A stretch of 64,000 nt of DNA from an uncultured Ectothiorhodospiraceae bacterium (GCA_947259575.1 CAMYMU010000046.1:124001-188000), one strand, 5' to 3'; counted from the stretch's first letter, positions 21,289 through 33,117 are shown. Notes: generated by a model from the sequence alone, not told the origin. A program made the numbers and translations.

Positions 21289-21612
21289 TTAGACCGTGAA
21301 GCTCTCACCACAACCGCAGGCATCTTTCTCATTTGGATTGTTGAATTTAAATCCTTCATTGAGTCCTTCCTTGGCAAAATCCAGTTCAGTGCCATCGATA
21401 TAAATCAGACTCTTGGGATCAACAAATATTTTTACACCCTGTGACTCAAAAACCTCATCACCTTCGTCTGCGCCATCGGCAAACTCCAGTACATAAGCCA
21501 TACCTGAACAGCCGGTAGTCTTAACGCCAAGGCGCAAACCATCACCAGAACCGCGGTTGGAAAGAAAATCTTTTACGCGTTGCGCTGCTGCTTCTGTAAG
21601 CGTAATTGCCAT
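21289..21612 (-). CDS. iscA: Fe-S assembly A-type carrier IscA
   Basis: 107 residues. The three conserved Cys are present: [11 protein letters not shown] and the C-terminal DACGCGESF. Iron/cluster carrier. Starts 15 bases after the iscU stop. Confidence 0.96.
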   Translation of the reverse strand: MAITLTEAAAQRVKDFLSNRGSGDGLRLGVKTTGCSGMAYVLEFADGADEGDEVFESQGVKIFVDPKSLIYIDGTELDFAKEGLNEGFKFNNPNEKDACGCGESFTV

Positions 21613-21627
21613 AACTAACTAAAACTC

Positions 21628-22029
21628 TTAGGCGCTTTTCTTTTCTTCTTGATCATGCTTACCTTTGTAATCCGTGATCGCTGCTTTAATCGCATCTTCG
21701 GCAAGAACAGAGCAATGGATTTTTACTGGAGGTAACTCAAGCTCTTCAGCAATCTCTGTATTCTTGATCTCTGCTGCCTCATCCAGTGTCTTGCCTTTAA
21801 CCCACTCTGTTAACAGTGAACTAGACGCAATCGCTGAACCACAGCCATAAGTCTTGAACTTGGCGTCTTCGATAATACCGTCTTCACCCACTTTAATTTG
21901 CAAGCGCATCACATCGCCACAGGCAGGTGCACCGACCATGCCGGTACCGACATCCTGATCATCTTTATCCATGTTGCCAACGTTACGAGGATTTTCGTAA
22001 TGATCGATAACTTTTTCGCTGTATGCCAT
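21628..22029 (-). CDS. iscU: Fe-S cluster scaffold IscU
   Basis: 133 residues. Cluster ligand Cys in GAPACGDV, YGCGSAI and KIHCSVLAEDA, with the stabilising Asp after the first. The chaperone-binding LPPVK precedes the third Cys. C-terminal Lys/Glu-rich tail (YKGKHDQEEKKSA) is slightly longer than usual. Confidence 0.97.
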   Translation of the reverse strand: MAYSEKVIDHYENPRNVGNMDKDDQDVGTGMVGAPACGDVMRLQIKVGEDGIIEDAKFKTYGCGSAIASSSLLTEWVKGKTLDEAAEIKNTEIAEELELPPVKIHCSVLAEDAIKAAITDYKGKHDQEEKKSA

Positions 22030-22081
22030 GACTTACCTCTTTAAAAAACTCAATAATTAATTGTTAGCTTGACACTAAAAA

Positions 22082-23296
22082 TTAGTGTGCAGCCCATTCG
22101 ATACTATTCAAATCAATACCGTCTTTATACATTTCCCAAAGTGGTGATAACTCACGCAATTTATCAATATTCTTACGAATCGCGTCAATTGCGAAGTCCA
22201 CTTCTTCTTCTGTTGAATAACGTCCAAGTGTAAATCTGATTGAACTGTGCGCTAATTCATCGGAACGACCTAATGCACGTAGTACATAGGAAGGTTCCAA
22301 TGAAGCTGAGGTACAGGCTGAGCCTGATGATACCGCCAGGTCCTTAAGCGCCATAATCAACGATTCGCCTTCAACAAAATTAAAACTAATATTCAGATTG
22401 TGTGGAATACGCTGTTCCATATCGCCATTGATATAGACCTCTTCAATATCTTCTAAACCTTTAAGAAGACGATCACGTAACATGCGGATACGCTCATTAT
22501 CGGCAGCCATTTCTTCTTTGGCATATTTAAATGCTTCACCGATTCCCACGATCTGGTGTGTCGCTAATGTGCCTGAACGTAGACCACGCTCATGACCACC
22601 ACCGTGCATTTGAGCTTCCAGGCGTGCACGTGGTTTACGGCGTACGTATAGGGCACCAACACCTTTAGGTCCATAAATCTTATGTGCTGAAAACGACATA
22701 AGATCAACATTCAAATCTTGTACATCGATGGGCACTTTACCAGCACTTTGTGCGGCGTCCACATGGAACATAATCTTGCGTTCACGGGTAATGTCACCGA
22801 TTGCTTTAATATCCTGGATCACACCGATTTCATTATTGACGTGCATGATGCTTACTAAAACAGTGTCATCACGTAGAGCCGCTTTGAACTTATCTAAATC
22901 AATTAGACCATTGTCTTCAGGATCAAGATAAGTAACTTCATAACCCTCACGCTCTAGTTGACGGCAAGAATCCAGCACCGCTTTGTGTTCGGTCTTGCAG
23001 GTGACGATATGCTTACCCTTCTTATTGTAGAAGTGGGCAGCACCTTTTATCGCAAGGTTGTTAGACTCGGTTGCACCCGATGTAAAAATAATTTCTTTAG
23101 GATCCGCATTGAGTAATGCTGCAACATTGGCTCTTGCTTCATCAATCACTTTCTCCGCATCCCAGCCATAGGTGTGCGAGCGTGAAGCGGGGTTACCAAA
23201 ATTGCCTTCCAGTGTAAGACATTGACACATCTTATCAGCTACGCGCTTGTCCACTGGCGTGGTTGCTGAATAGTCAAAGTATACAGGTGTCTTCAT
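22082..23296 (-). CDS. iscS: Cysteine desulfurase IscS
   Basis: 404 residues. PLP enzyme that removes sulfur from cysteine. PLP-binding Lys in [14 protein letters not shown]; mobile catalytic Cys in [21 protein letters not shown] (split). N-terminal [12 protein letters not shown] is canonical, as is the C-terminal [16 protein letters not shown]. Also supplies sulfur for tRNA thiolation. Confidence 0.97.
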   Translation of the reverse strand: MKTPVYFDYSATTPVDKRVADKMCQCLTLEGNFGNPASRSHTYGWDAEKVIDEARANVAALLNADPKEIIFTSGATESNNLAIKGAAHFYNKKGKHIVTCKTEHKAVLDSCRQLEREGYEVTYLDPEDNGLIDLDKFKAALRDDTVLVSIMHVNNEIGVIQDIKAIGDITRERKIMFHVDAAQSAGKVPIDVQDLNVDLMSFSAHKIYGPKGVGALYVRRKPRARLEAQMHGGGHERGLRSGTLATHQIVGIGEAFKYAKEEMAADNERIRMLRDRLLKGLEDIEEVYINGDMEQRIPHNLNISFNFVEGESLIMALKDLAVSSGSACTSASLEPSYVLRALGRSDELAHSSIRFTLGRYSTEEEVDFAIDAIRKNIDKLRELSPLWEMYKDGIDLNSIEWAAH

Positions 23297-23319
23297 ATGT
23301 TTATTTCTCTCTACTTGCG

Positions 23320-23805
23320 TTAGGAAACAGCGACTGTTTCACGTTCAACTGTATCAAGATTGATCTTCTGGTTACCGTCCTGTCTTGCCGCGACATCTTG
23401 AATAGTCTGGCGGCTAACCAGGTTACCGAGGCTAATACCACTCAGGAAGTTATAGATTTGATCACTCAGCTCAGTCCACAAATCGTGGGTCAGGCAGCGT
23501 TCGTCTTCCTGACAATTACCAAGGCCACCACAGCGAGTTGTTTCCAGCTTTTCGTCAACGGCGATAATAACATCTGCGACAGGGATTTCGGCAGGTATAC
23601 GACTCAGTCGATAACCACCGCCCGGCCCTCGTGTGCTGTCCACCAGTCCTTTGCGGCGAAGCTTGGCGAACAATTGCTCAAGATAGGAAAGGGATATACC
23701 CTGGCGTTGTGAAATATCGGCCAGAGTAATGGGACCATCTTCGTAGTGAATGGCCAAATCCAGCATTGCGGTAACAGCGTACCGACCTTTTGTTGTAAGT
23801 CTCAT
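23320..23805 (-). CDS. iscR: Fe-S cluster-sensing regulator IscR
   Basis: 161 residues, Rrf2 family. Winged helix N-terminus ([34 protein letters not shown]). Cluster ligands C92, C98, C104 and H107 in [17 protein letters not shown], the exact IscR spacing. Represses its own operon when it carries a cluster; two matching operator sites and a promoter are visible upstream. Confidence 0.97.
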   Translation of the reverse strand: MRLTTKGRYAVTAMLDLAIHYEDGPITLADISQRQGISLSYLEQLFAKLRRKGLVDSTRGPGGGYRLSRIPAEIPVADVIIAVDEKLETTRCGGLGNCQEDERCLTHDLWTELSDQIYNFLSGISLGNLVSRQTIQDVAARQDGNQKINLDTVERETVAVS

Positions 23806-23860
23806 TGCGACATCCTAAGTATTTTAGTAATCTATGAATTACCGATGTACGGAAAGTCAT

Positions 23861-23888
23861 ATTATACTTACCCGAGTGTTTTAGTCAA
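23861..23888 (-). promoter_or_regulatory. iscR operon promoter (sigma-70 type)
   Basis: Read on the minus strand: -35 TTGACT (23883-23888), 16-base spacer, -10 TATAAT (23861-23866). The -35 box lies inside the proximal IscR site, so bound IscR would block RNA polymerase. The iscR ATG is at 23805, giving a leader of roughly 50 bases. Confidence 0.85.
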
Positions 23889-23892
23889 GTAT
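23868..23892 (-). promoter_or_regulatory. IscR Type 1 binding site, proximal
   Basis: 25-base sequence read on the minus strand as ATACTTGACT-AAAAC-ACTCGGGTAA. By eye 23 of 25 positions agree with the E. coli Type 1 consensus (ATAsyyGACTrwwwyAGTCrrstAT, recalled). Overlaps the -35 of the isc promoter. Confidence 0.8.
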
Positions 23893-23917
23893 ATTTCCTA
23901 CTATTTTACTCAACTAA
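23893..23917 (-). promoter_or_regulatory. IscR Type 1 binding site, distal
   Basis: Directly abuts the proximal site. Minus-strand sequence TTAGTTGAGT-AAAATAGTAGGAAAT in two parts agrees with the recalled Type 1 consensus at about 20 of 25 positions. A tandem pair of Type 1 sites is also the arrangement at E. coli iscR. Confidence 0.65.
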
Positions 23918-23952
23918 TAACCCCCGCATACCAAGGCTTTTAGCCCGTTAAC

Positions 23953-24753
23953 TTACTGTTTTTCCTCAGAATCCTCTTCCAGCTTGGTCTGGTATTTCTG
24001 CTCGCTGACAATATCGCAAGGCCCCAGGTCAGGTAGTTTGACCTCATCGATCTCCATTCCTAGTGATTTAATCGAGTGGCACATGTTCTTCATCTGCTCA
24101 TCCATGGCATGTACATGGTCCAATAAGGCATCAATGGCATTGGCAACCGGGTCTGGCATATCCTTGGTGGTGCCATAAGCGTCAAAACCAATTTTTTCGG
24201 CAAAGGCGGCGCGACGTTCGTGCCCTTCTTTGACCTTTTTGGCTGTCACCATCCGGCCAGGCACACCCACTACCGAGGCACCTGGTTTTACATCACGGAC
24301 CACGACCGCATTTGAACCTATACGGGCACCTTCACCAATCATGATTGGCCCAAGCACCTTCGCCCCGGCACCCACAACAGTATTATTCTCCAGGGTAGGA
24401 TGTCGTTTACCTTTATCCCAGCTCGTCCCGCCCAGGGTCACGCCATGATACAAGGTAACATCATCACCAATCTCTGCTGTCTCGCCGATCACGACGCCCA
24501 TGCCGTGGTCAATAAAAAAACGTCGACCGATTGTCGCGCCCGGGTGAATTTCAATCCCTGTCAGCCAACGCGAAATCGTCGATATCCAGCGCGCCAACCA
24601 CTTTAGTTTCCACTTCCAAAGGCGATGACTTATCCGATGGTATAGCACGGCATGCACACCAGGATAGGTCGTGATCACTTCAAACCGGTGTCGCGCAGCC
24701 GGGTCCCGCCCAAATACGCAATCGATATCTTCTATGAATCTGAATATGGCCAT
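23953..24753 (-). CDS. cysE: Serine O-acetyltransferase
   Basis: 266 residues from the ATG at 24753, where family similarity starts ([19 protein letters not shown]); an upstream in-frame Met would add 25 unrelated residues. First step of cysteine synthesis. Left-handed beta-helix with [18 protein letters not shown] and [17 protein letters not shown]. Shorter N-terminal domain than E. coli CysE; belongs to the type found next to iscR in many gammaproteobacteria. Provides cysteine, the substrate of IscS next door. Confidence 0.93.
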   Translation of the reverse strand: MAIFRFIEDIDCVFGRDPAARHRFEVITTYPGVHAVLYHRISHRLWKWKLKWLARWISTISRWLTGIEIHPGATIGRRFFIDHGMGVVIGETAEIGDDVTLYHGVTLGGTSWDKGKRHPTLENNTVVGAGAKVLGPIMIGEGARIGSNAVVVRDVKPGASVVGVPGRMVTAKKVKEGHERRAAFAEKIGFDAYGTTKDMPDPVANAIDALLDHVHAMDEQMKNMCHSIKSLGMEIDEVKLPDLGPCDIVSEQKYQTKLEEDSEEKQ

Positions 24754-24784
24754 GCATTCACAATAGAGTTGATAAGCCTTTATT

Positions 24785-25519
24785 TCAATTGTTTTTTTTC
24801 GGTGATTCTGCGGCCGCCAGAATGCCACGCAAGATATTCATCTCCATCGAGTCGAGTTGAGCTCGATTAAATAAACGGCGCAAGCGACGCATTAATTGAC
24901 GAGGATTTTTCGGATCGTAAAAACCAATGGTTTCGAGGGCTTGTTCAAAGTGGGCATATAAACCTTCCATTTCCTCTGCGGTCGACATAGGGTAATCATT
25001 ACTGACCTTTAGCGTTTCATTTGTCTGTTCTCGTTTGGCCATGTGTATTTCATAAGTTAGTACTTGCACCGCCGCGGCAATGTTGAGCGAGCTGTATTCT
25101 TCATTTGCAGGGATATGCACCAACTTATGACAGCGCTCCAATTCCTCATTGGTCAGTCCTGAATTTTCACGACCGAAAATAAGTGCCACCTTGCCTTGCT
25201 CAGATTGTTGTACCAAATTCTTCGCCGCTTCACGCGCATCGACAAGGGGCCAGGGTATAGCTCGCAGTCGAGCACTGGCGCCCACCACCAGTTGGCAATC
25301 AGCAATGGCCGCTCCTAGATCATCTACAACCCGGGTGCGTTCCAGGATGTCCAGGGCACTGGAGGCCCTTGCCCGTGCCTTGCCACTGGGAAACTCAGCC
25401 TCGGGCGAGACCAGCACCAGGTCTGATAAGCACATGTTTTTCATGGCCCTTGCAACACCACCAATATTGCCCGGATGAGACGTACCGACCAAAACCACTC
25501 TAATATTCTCGTAACTCAC
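24785..25519 (-). CDS. trmJ: tRNA (cytidine/uridine-32-2'-O)-methyltransferase TrmJ
   Basis: 244 residues. SPOUT/SpoU knotted methyltransferase: motif 1 [20 protein letters not shown], motif 2 [16 protein letters not shown], motif 3 [16 protein letters not shown]-terminal helical domain with [12 protein letters not shown]. Order trmJ-cysE-iscR with divergent suhB is a common gammaproteobacterial arrangement. Confidence 0.94.
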   Translation of the reverse strand: MSYENIRVVLVGTSHPGNIGGVARAMKNMCLSDLVLVSPEAEFPSGKARARASSALDILERTRVVDDLGAAIADCQLVVGASARLRAIPWPLVDAREAAKNLVQQSEQGKVALIFGRENSGLTNEELERCHKLVHIPANEEYSSLNIAAAVQVLTYEIHMAKREQTNETLKVSNDYPMSTAEEMEGLYAHFEQALETIGFYDPKNPRQLMRRLRRLFNRAQLDSMEMNILRGILAAAESPKKNN

Positions 25520-25653
25520 ACTTTCCTTCCTTATTTCATCGCTTTGCAGCTTATGTTTTATGTCTTGGGATTACCACATTGTCAGCCATACTGTTAGAAT
25601 GCGCGTCCGCTGTCATGCGGTTGTTCTTTAATAGTCTTGTCGAGGTTTGTTTT

Positions 25654-26451
25654 ATGAATGCAATGTTAAATATTGCTGTCCGTGCTGCACGCAAAGCAGG
25701 TGACATTATCGCGCGTTCCTGTGATCAATTGGAAAGTTTAACCGTTACTACAAAGTCTAAAAACGATTATGTCAGTGAAGTTGATCACCGTGCCGAACAA
25801 GTCATTATCGAGACTATACAAAAAGCCTATCCAGATCACAGCATCCTGGCCGAAGAAAGTGGCGCCCATAGTGGTAATGAATTTGAGTGGATTATCGACC
25901 CCTTAGATGGCACCACCAATTTCCTACGCGGCATCCCTCAATATGCTGTCTCCATCGCGCTTCGGCAAAAGGGCAAACTTCAGCAAGCGGTCGTATATGA
26001 TCCTATTAAACAGGAACTTTTCACCGCTGGGCGTGGTGAAGGTGCACAATTAAACAACAAACGTATTCGCGTCAGCCAGTGCAAAGGCATTGAAGGCGCC
26101 TTACTTGGTACCGGTATCCCCTTCCGGGAAAGCCACCTAGATGTTCTTGAAGACTACCTGGGCATGATGCAGGAACTCATACCCGGCAGCGCTGGCATCC
26201 GCCGTGCCGGTTCGGCCGCGCTCGATCTGGCTTATGTTGCGGCGGGCCGTTTTGATGGCTTTTGGGAATATGACCTGAATCAATGGGATATGGCAGCCGG
26301 TGTGCTGCTGGTTGAAGAGGCCGGCGGTATGGTCAGTGACTTCTCAGGCGGCTTCGATTACCTCGAATCGGGCAATATCATTGCCGCGAGCCCAAAGCTG
26401 TTCAAGCATATGTTGCAGGTAATTCAGCCTCGCTACAAAAAAGACCAGTAA
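25654..26451 (+). CDS. suhB: Inositol-1-monophosphatase / ribosome-associated SuhB
   Basis: 265 residues from the ATG at 25654, preceded by GAGG 8 bases upstream; the frame is open further upstream without support. Metal-binding motifs: DYVSEVDHRAEQ, ILAEESG, WIIDPLDGTTNF and QWDMAAG. In E. coli SuhB also takes part in rRNA antitermination complexes with Nus factors. Divergent from trmJ. Confidence 0.94.
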   Translation: MNAMLNIAVRAARKAGDIIARSCDQLESLTVTTKSKNDYVSEVDHRAEQVIIETIQKAYPDHSILAEESGAHSGNEFEWIIDPLDGTTNFLRGIPQYAVSIALRQKGKLQQAVVYDPIKQELFTAGRGEGAQLNNKRIRVSQCKGIEGALLGTGIPFRESHLDVLEDYLGMMQELIPGSAGIRRAGSAALDLAYVAAGRFDGFWEYDLNQWDMAAGVLLVEEAGGMVSDFSGGFDYLESGNIIAASPKLFKHMLQVIQPRYKKDQ

Positions 26452-26550
26452 AAAAATAGTCAAAAAGTTCAGGCCAGGTGCCATCAAGTTCCACCGATCC
26501 CGGACGCTACTCCCCTAGGTCAGGCATGAAATGAAATCGGATCGGGATAG

Positions 26551-26826
26551 ATGGCGAAATCACTCAACAGGGCCCCAATTGAGGGGGGGAAAGCGCTAGA
26601 AATAGCGATGCGGGATACTATGGAAGGTCTGGCCGACTCTGCGGCCTACTTCGCCTACCGCTCAAACCCAGAAACTCTGCAAATTCTCTCCATTGAGCCC
26701 CCAAAAACACTTAACTTCGAGAAAAAACTGGCGAATGTCACTCAAGTCAAACCCAGCCAGGACATCACAGATTATCTGATTCAACGCGAGCTTCGCCTGG
26801 AACGCATCAGTCCCGCCTGCCCCTAG
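26551..26826 (+). CDS. Possible small protein of unknown function
   Basis: 91 codons from ATG to stop, starting MAKSLNRAPIEGGKALEIA. No signal peptide, membrane segment or recognised motif; charged residues are evenly spread as in a soluble protein. The ribosome binding site is poor (GGGATAG just before ATG). It lies alone between suhB and a small membrane protein gene. It may be real, but nothing proves it. Confidence 0.35.
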   Translation: MAKSLNRAPIEGGKALEIAMRDTMEGLADSAAYFAYRSNPETLQILSIEPPKTLNFEKKLANVTQVKPSQDITDYLIQRELRLERISPACP

Positions 26827-26972
26827 GCTTCCCATTCTGCACCCAAAAGTCAGTAATACCAGATAAGTGCACCAGGATTGACCTATTTGCTGTATTAAGG
26901 TCTAATCAAGGCAGTATCTGAGCTTTTATGTGGATATTTGCCCACATGAAATTAGAGATTTTTAGGAAACGA

Positions 26973-27323
26973 ATGAAAAGACTATTACTCACTTTCCTGA
27001 TTCCACCTATTGCCGTGTGCCGCTATGGCTGCGCAGGCTGCTGTGCCGCCCCCATCGGTGTCATGTGGATTGCGAGTATCATTGGCATTATCTATGGTTT
27101 CGCAGGTGGCCCCACCGAAATGGAAACGGTCAGCTGGGCTACTGTCGGTCTAGGTATGGTTCTATGGGCCATTGCATTTATCTGGGCGCTGACCGTCGTA
27201 CGTGGTGTCAACGATGATAAAGCCGATCCGAAATGTCAGCACAAACGCAGTACGGTCTGCAACATTGTTAAAAATGATGATGACAATGATCCAATGACAG
27301 ACATCAACAAATTAACTCAATAA
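26973..27323 (+). CDS. Conserved-looking small membrane protein with Cys-rich N-terminus
   Basis: 116 residues from the ATG at 26973, with AGGA about 5 bases upstream; an open frame extends to 26928. A first hydrophobic segment (LLLTFLIPPIAVC) runs into CRYGCAGCCAAPIG, then two further hydrophobic stretches (VMWIASIIGIIYGFAGG; WATVGLGMVLWAIAFIWALTVV), then a soluble acidic tail with CQHKRSTVCNIV. Four Cys cluster near the first membrane segment and two more lie in the tail, suggesting metal binding or disulfides. I do not recognise a named family. Confidence 0.6.
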   Translation: MKRLLLTFLIPPIAVCRYGCAGCCAAPIGVMWIASIIGIIYGFAGGPTEMETVSWATVGLGMVLWAIAFIWALTVVRGVNDDKADPKCQHKRSTVCNIVKNDDDNDPMTDINKLTQ

Positions 27324-27465
27324 CGCTTAATTCCTATCAGGCGCATCACCGCCAGAACAATTGCTAGCAGACGTTCAAGATAAACACACCCTTACCAGGT
27401 TGAACCGATATCATCTGCTCAAGTCAGCAGGTGTACAAGCCAATAAGCCAGGATGTTATCGACTA

Positions 27466-28404
27466 CTAAGGATGGTCTTGCTGTTTCTCTTCTTTGGTGA
27501 CCGGTAGTAGATGACTGCGGTCGATTTTGAGTGCTAGAACCATGCTGCTCGCAACATAGATAGAGGAATAAGTACCGACCAATACACCGATAATCAGTGC
27601 GATCGCAAACGGTCGAATAGTCTCACCGCCGAAAAAGAACATCGCCAGCAACACCACCAACGTGGTCAACGAGGTAATTATCGTTCTTGATAAGGTCTGG
27701 TTCAAAGATGTATTGGTCACATCAATAGTTGTACCCTTTCGAATCTTACGGAAGTTCTCTCGAATTCGGTCATACACCACGATGGTGTCATTCAATGAGT
27801 AACCGATCACCGCTAACAGGGCTGCCAACACGGTCAAATCAAAGTTCCATTTGAAGACGGAAAAGAAACCCAGGGTAATAAACACGTCATGCACCAACGC
27901 GGTAATCGCGCCAACTGCAAATCGCCATTCGAAGCGAAGCATGACATAAATCAGGATACCGGCCATCGCAATCAGCATCGCAAAGCCACCTCTTTCACGC
28001 AATTCTTCACCCACTTTAGCACCAACAAATTCACGCCGGCGTATTTCAATCTCTTCACTGCTATTGGTTTCTAATATTTCGACAACCCGATTACTAATCT
28101 CAGCTTTCGAGGTGTTATCTTTTCCAGATATACGCACGGTCACGAATCTTTCAGTCGGACCAATAAACTGAACTACAGCATCTTTGAAGCCGTTGTTGCT
28201 CAAGGTCGAACGAATGTCTTCGACTTTGACGACCTTGCTATAGCCAATCTCAAGTAAAATACCGCCCTTAAAATCAAGTCCAAGGTTCAGCTTATTCACT
28301 GACAGAGAGGCAATGGAGCCGACAAATAGAACAACTGATATTATGAGTGCAAACTTTCGTTTACCTACAAAATCAAAATTCGGAGTTTTGGAAAAAAAAC
28401 GCAT
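27466..28404 (-). CDS. secF: Protein translocase subunit SecF
   Basis: 312 residues. Six predicted membrane helices with a periplasmic loop after the first. Family signatures: LNLGLDFKGGILLEI and the C-terminal NDTIVVYDRIRENFRK with TTLVVLLAMFFFGG. Works with SecD to drive protein release from SecYEG using proton motive force. Directly after secD. Confidence 0.96.
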   Translation of the reverse strand: MRFFSKTPNFDFVGKRKFALIISVVLFVGSIASLSVNKLNLGLDFKGGILLEIGYSKVVKVEDIRSTLSNNGFKDAVVQFIGPTERFVTVRISGKDNTSKAEISNRVVEILETNSSEEIEIRRREFVGAKVGEELRERGGFAMLIAMAGILIYVMLRFEWRFAVGAITALVHDVFITLGFFSVFKWNFDLTVLAALLAVIGYSLNDTIVVYDRIRENFRKIRKGTTIDVTNTSLNQTLSRTIITSLTTLVVLLAMFFFGGETIRPFAIALIIGVLVGTYSSIYVASSMVLALKIDRSHLLPVTKEEKQQDHP

Positions 28405-28433
28405 AATTAGTTTATCTCGTAAATTTTATATTT

Positions 28434-30296
28434 TTAAATCGATAGCTTAGACAATTTCTTGGTGCCCACGGCCAGATTGACAATGGCACGGGTACCCATA
28501 ATCGCGGTAAACATCGATGTTGCAATACCAATTGTCAGGGTAGTCGCGAAACCTTTAACCGGGCCTGTACCCACACTCATTAATACAATGGCGGCGATTA
28601 AGGTCGTAATGTTCGCATCGAAAATTGTAGAGTAAGCCTTTGCATAACCAGAGTTGATGCTGGCCTGTGGCGTATTACCAATCGCGAGTTCTTCTCGTAT
28701 CCGTTGAAAGATCAATACATTGGCATCCACTGCCATACCAACGGTTAATACAATACCGGCGATACCTGGCAAGGTGAGTGTAGCCTGAAACATCGATAAC
28801 ACTGCCACGATCAGAACCAGGTTTACTATCAAAGCCGTGTTCGCGACGATACCAAAACCACGATACCAGACCAGCATAAAGGCCACGACCAGGATGAAAC
28901 CAATTATCACCGACATCATTCCCTTGTCGATATTCTCCTTGCCCATGCTTGGTCCTACGGTACGTTCTTCGACAATCTCGATCGGCGCAGCCAGGGCACC
29001 TGCACGTAACAATAAAGCTAACTGCGTAGACTCGGCCCGACTCAGTCCGGTAATCTGAAAGCGTTTAGAAAACAGGCCTTGAATCGTGGCAAGTGAAATG
29101 ACTTCTTTCACTTCTCTTTTTACTACGACGGTCTTACCGTCTTTTTCGACATAATCTTTTTCGTATTCAATGAAGACTACGCCCATGCGTTTACCTAAAT
29201 TCTTTTGGGTATTATCTTTCATGATAGAGGCGCCGGTGCTATTCAGCGTGACTGATACGGCTGGCTGACCATTTTCGTCCGAGGTGGCGGTGGCGTGGGT
29301 GATGTCCTGACCGGTAATAATCAGTTTGTTCTTGAGTAAGACCTTACTACCATCCTCACGCATAGTGTAAATACTTGCACCCAGTGCCTTTCCGGCCTGT
29401 GCATCCTGAATTGAGTAACCGGTGTGTTCCATTCTAAATTCCAGACTGGCCGCTGCCAGTAAGACTTCCATCAGTTCCTTACTGTCCTGGATACCTGGAA
29501 ACTCAGCGACGATTCGACTATCACCCTGACGAACAATCACTGGCTCCATCAAGCCCTGGTACTTATCGTCGATACGTTTTTTCAATACAGTAATAATTTG
29601 CGTAATCGTATTGCTACGATGTTCTTCGATCTTGGCCTTGGTGATCTCGGCTTTAATATAGAAGGCACCCCCTCGATCAAAGCTTGAATAGACCAGTTCG
29701 TTGACGCGATTACGTAACAAACTCATCACTTCATCACGCTTGGCTTCGTCTTTGTATTTCAGCTCAATCACGTTGTCTTTTATGATCATCGAGCGAGCAC
29801 GTAATTTTTTCTTTTTGTTCGCTTTAAAATAGTCAAAGATATCGTTCTTATAACGCTCTAGCTGCTGCTGGAACGCGGTATCCATTTCGATCTCAATCAG
29901 GAAGTGCAGACCACCACGTAGATCCAGACCCATATACATAGGCAAGGCATTAATCGACCTTAGGAAATCAGGTGTAGTACGCGCATAGTTTTGCGCGACC
30001 ACATAATTTGGACCCAGCAACTCTTTTAATGATTTCCAGGCTTTGGCGCGAACCTTTTCATCACTAAAACGAATCAGCATCCCTTTTTCATCGATGACCG
30101 CTGACTTATAGTCCAAACCACTGTCTTTTAATGAACTTTCGATCCGCTTAAGTGTGTTTTCATCAACGGTTACTTTTTTATTACCCGCAATCTGCACAGC
30201 AGGATCGTCTACATAGAGATTCGGTGACGCATAAATAGCACCAATTAACAGAACAAGCAGTATGACTACATACTTCCAGGCAGGATATCGATTCAT
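28434..30296 (-). CDS. secD: Protein translocase subunit SecD
   Basis: 620 residues. First helix near the N-terminus (YVVILLVLLIGAIYASPNLY), LGLDLRGGLHFLIEIE, a large periplasmic domain (about 60-450) and five C-terminal helices with GMAVDANVLIFQRIREEL. Member of the yajC-secD-secF operon following tgt. Confidence 0.96.
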   Translation of the reverse strand: MNRYPAWKYVVILLVLLIGAIYASPNLYVDDPAVQIAGNKKVTVDENTLKRIESSLKDSGLDYKSAVIDEKGMLIRFSDEKVRAKAWKSLKELLGPNYVVAQNYARTTPDFLRSINALPMYMGLDLRGGLHFLIEIEMDTAFQQQLERYKNDIFDYFKANKKKKLRARSMIIKDNVIELKYKDEAKRDEVMSLLRNRVNELVYSSFDRGGAFYIKAEITKAKIEEHRSNTITQIITVLKKRIDDKYQGLMEPVIVRQGDSRIVAEFPGIQDSKELMEVLLAAASLEFRMEHTGYSIQDAQAGKALGASIYTMREDGSKVLLKNKLIITGQDITHATATSDENGQPAVSVTLNSTGASIMKDNTQKNLGKRMGVVFIEYEKDYVEKDGKTVVVKREVKEVISLATIQGLFSKRFQITGLSRAESTQLALLLRAGALAAPIEIVEERTVGPSMGKENIDKGMMSVIIGFILVVAFMLVWYRGFGIVANTALIVNLVLIVAVLSMFQATLTLPGIAGIVLTVGMAVDANVLIFQRIREELAIGNTPQASINSGYAKAYSTIFDANITTLIAAIVLMSVGTGPVKGFATTLTIGIATSMFTAIMGTRAIVNLAVGTKKLSKLSI

Positions 30297-30337
30297 AATG
30301 TGATTTCTTTATTAGGTCTAAATTATTTTAATTATTA

Positions 30338-30685
30338 TCAGTCTTTGTCAGCAGCCTTGAGACTACCTTTTGGCAAAACAGTGGAAACTGCACTACGCTG
30401 AACCTTGATTTGTACATTGTCAGCAATTTCAACGGTCATGTACTGGTCGCTCAGTTCGACAATCTTACCGAGTATGCCGCCGTTAGTAACGACCTCATCA
30501 CCCTTGCCAATGGCTTCAACCATTTTACGGTGTTCCTTGGCGCGTTTTTGTTGTGGACGAATTAACAGGAAATAGAAAATGACAATCATGCCGACGAAGA
30601 ACAACATGCTCATCATTGGATCAGACCCTTGCTGACCTGCAGCAGCACCGCCTTCAGCGTATGCCTGTGAAATAAAAAAGCTCAT
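30338..30685 (-). CDS. yajC: SecDF accessory protein YajC
   Basis: 115 residues from the ATG at 30685, preceded by AAGGGTG; an upstream in-frame start would add 21 residues without family support. One membrane helix (MSMLFFVGMIVIFYFLLI) followed by RPQQKRAKEHRKM and the YajC core EVVTNGGILGKI. Lies between tgt and secD. Confidence 0.95.
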   Translation of the reverse strand: MSFFISQAYAEGGAAAGQQGSDPMMSMLFFVGMIVIFYFLLIRPQQKRAKEHRKMVEAIGKGDEVVTNGGILGKIVELSDQYMTVEIADNVQIKVQRSAVSTVLPKGSLKAADKD

Positions 30686-30764
30686 TTGAACACCCTTATA
30701 TTTAAATAGTAATCGTTTGTTAGTGTGGCCAGATGCCATCCATAACAATAGTGGAGGCGTATTA

Positions 30765-31895
<1,131 letters not shown>

Positions 31896-31919
31896 TTAAA
31901 GTGTAATAGAAACCTGGAA

Positions 31920-32957
31920 TTACAGACAGTGATCAACCCCATGTATAAACATGGCATCACCATAACTGAAAAAGCGATATTCTTTCTCGACCGCATGTTG
32001 ATAAGCCTTCATCATCAACTCATAACCCGCAAAGGCAGAGACCAGCATCAGCAAGGTTGATTCGGGTAAATGAAAATTGGTGAGGAGTCCATCAACCACT
32101 TTAAATTCAAAACCGGGGGTAATAAAAATATCGGTTTCCGCCTCCAGTGGTTGTAGAGAGCCGCTAAACGCAGCGGACTCAAGGCTGCGTACTGTAGTAG
32201 TACCGACAGCAATCACTCGGCCACCTGCTTGTTTGGTTTTCTCAATCTGTTTCACGACATCTTCGCTAACACTTACCCACTCCGTATGCATTTTATGATC
32301 AGAAATGTTTTCAACTCGAACAGGTTGATAAGTGCCCGCCCCCACGTGCAGCGTTACATAAGCAAACTCCACGCCTTTGTCTCGTAGTCGTGTTAGTAAC
32401 TCTTTATCGAAGTGCAGACCCGCCGTGGGTGCCGCAACCGCACCTGGTTGCTCCGCATAAACGGTTTGATAGCGTTCAATATCATCATTGTCATCGCTAC
32501 GTTCGATATAAGGCGGTAAAGGAATGTGACCAATGCGATCTAATATATCCAGAACAGATTGTTTGCCCTCAAAACGCAGTTGAAAAAAAGAGTCCACACG
32601 AGCAATAACTTCCGCGCTTATATTGTCACCGAGTTCAATAGTTGAACCCGGCTTCGGTGATTTACTGGCACGCACCTGCGCCAACACCTCGTGCTCATTC
32701 AAAATACGCTCAACCAGCACCTCCAGCTTACCGCCACTGTGTTTGTGTCCAAATAAACGTGCAGGTATTACCCGGGTGTTATTCATGACCAACAGGTCAC
32801 CAGGATTAATGAGTGACTCAATATCAGTGAATTGCTTATCAGCAATTTCATTCGTTCTGGAATTGACCACGAGTAAACGACTCGCACTACGCTGTTCAGT
32901 AGGAAACTGCGCGATTAGATCTTTTGGCAGGTGATAATGGAAGTCCTTGAGTTTCAT
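31920..32957 (-). CDS. queA: S-adenosylmethionine:tRNA ribosyltransferase-isomerase
   Basis: 345 residues. Adds the epoxycyclopentane moiety from SAM onto preQ1-tRNA. Conserved [15 protein letters not shown] start, [28 protein letters not shown], and [16 protein letters not shown]. First gene of the tgt/sec cluster. Another queuosine gene, queD, is at 58243. Confidence 0.97.
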   Translation of the reverse strand: MKLKDFHYHLPKDLIAQFPTEQRSASRLLVVNSRTNEIADKQFTDIESLINPGDLLVMNNTRVIPARLFGHKHSGGKLEVLVERILNEHEVLAQVRASKSPKPGSTIELGDNISAEVIARVDSFFQLRFEGKQSVLDILDRIGHIPLPPYIERSDDNDDIERYQTVYAEQPGAVAAPTAGLHFDKELLTRLRDKGVEFAYVTLHVGAGTYQPVRVENISDHKMHTEWVSVSEDVVKQIEKTKQAGGRVIAVGTTTVRSLESAAFSGSLQPLEAETDIFITPGFEFKVVDGLLTNFHLPESTLLMLVSAFAGYELMMKAYQHAVEKEYRFFSYGDAMFIHGVDHCL

Positions 32958-33117
32958 TTTTGTATTTTATCATTAAATTGTGTTTATCGTTCCCATTAAA
33001 GGGGAACATTATTTTCTATATTTTTTGTTTTCGTCATTCCCCTGGCCCCCTCTATTTAGTTTTTTTAGGGGCACTACGAAAGGGGAATCTACTCTTTTTT
33101 CAATTTATTTTTATTTC

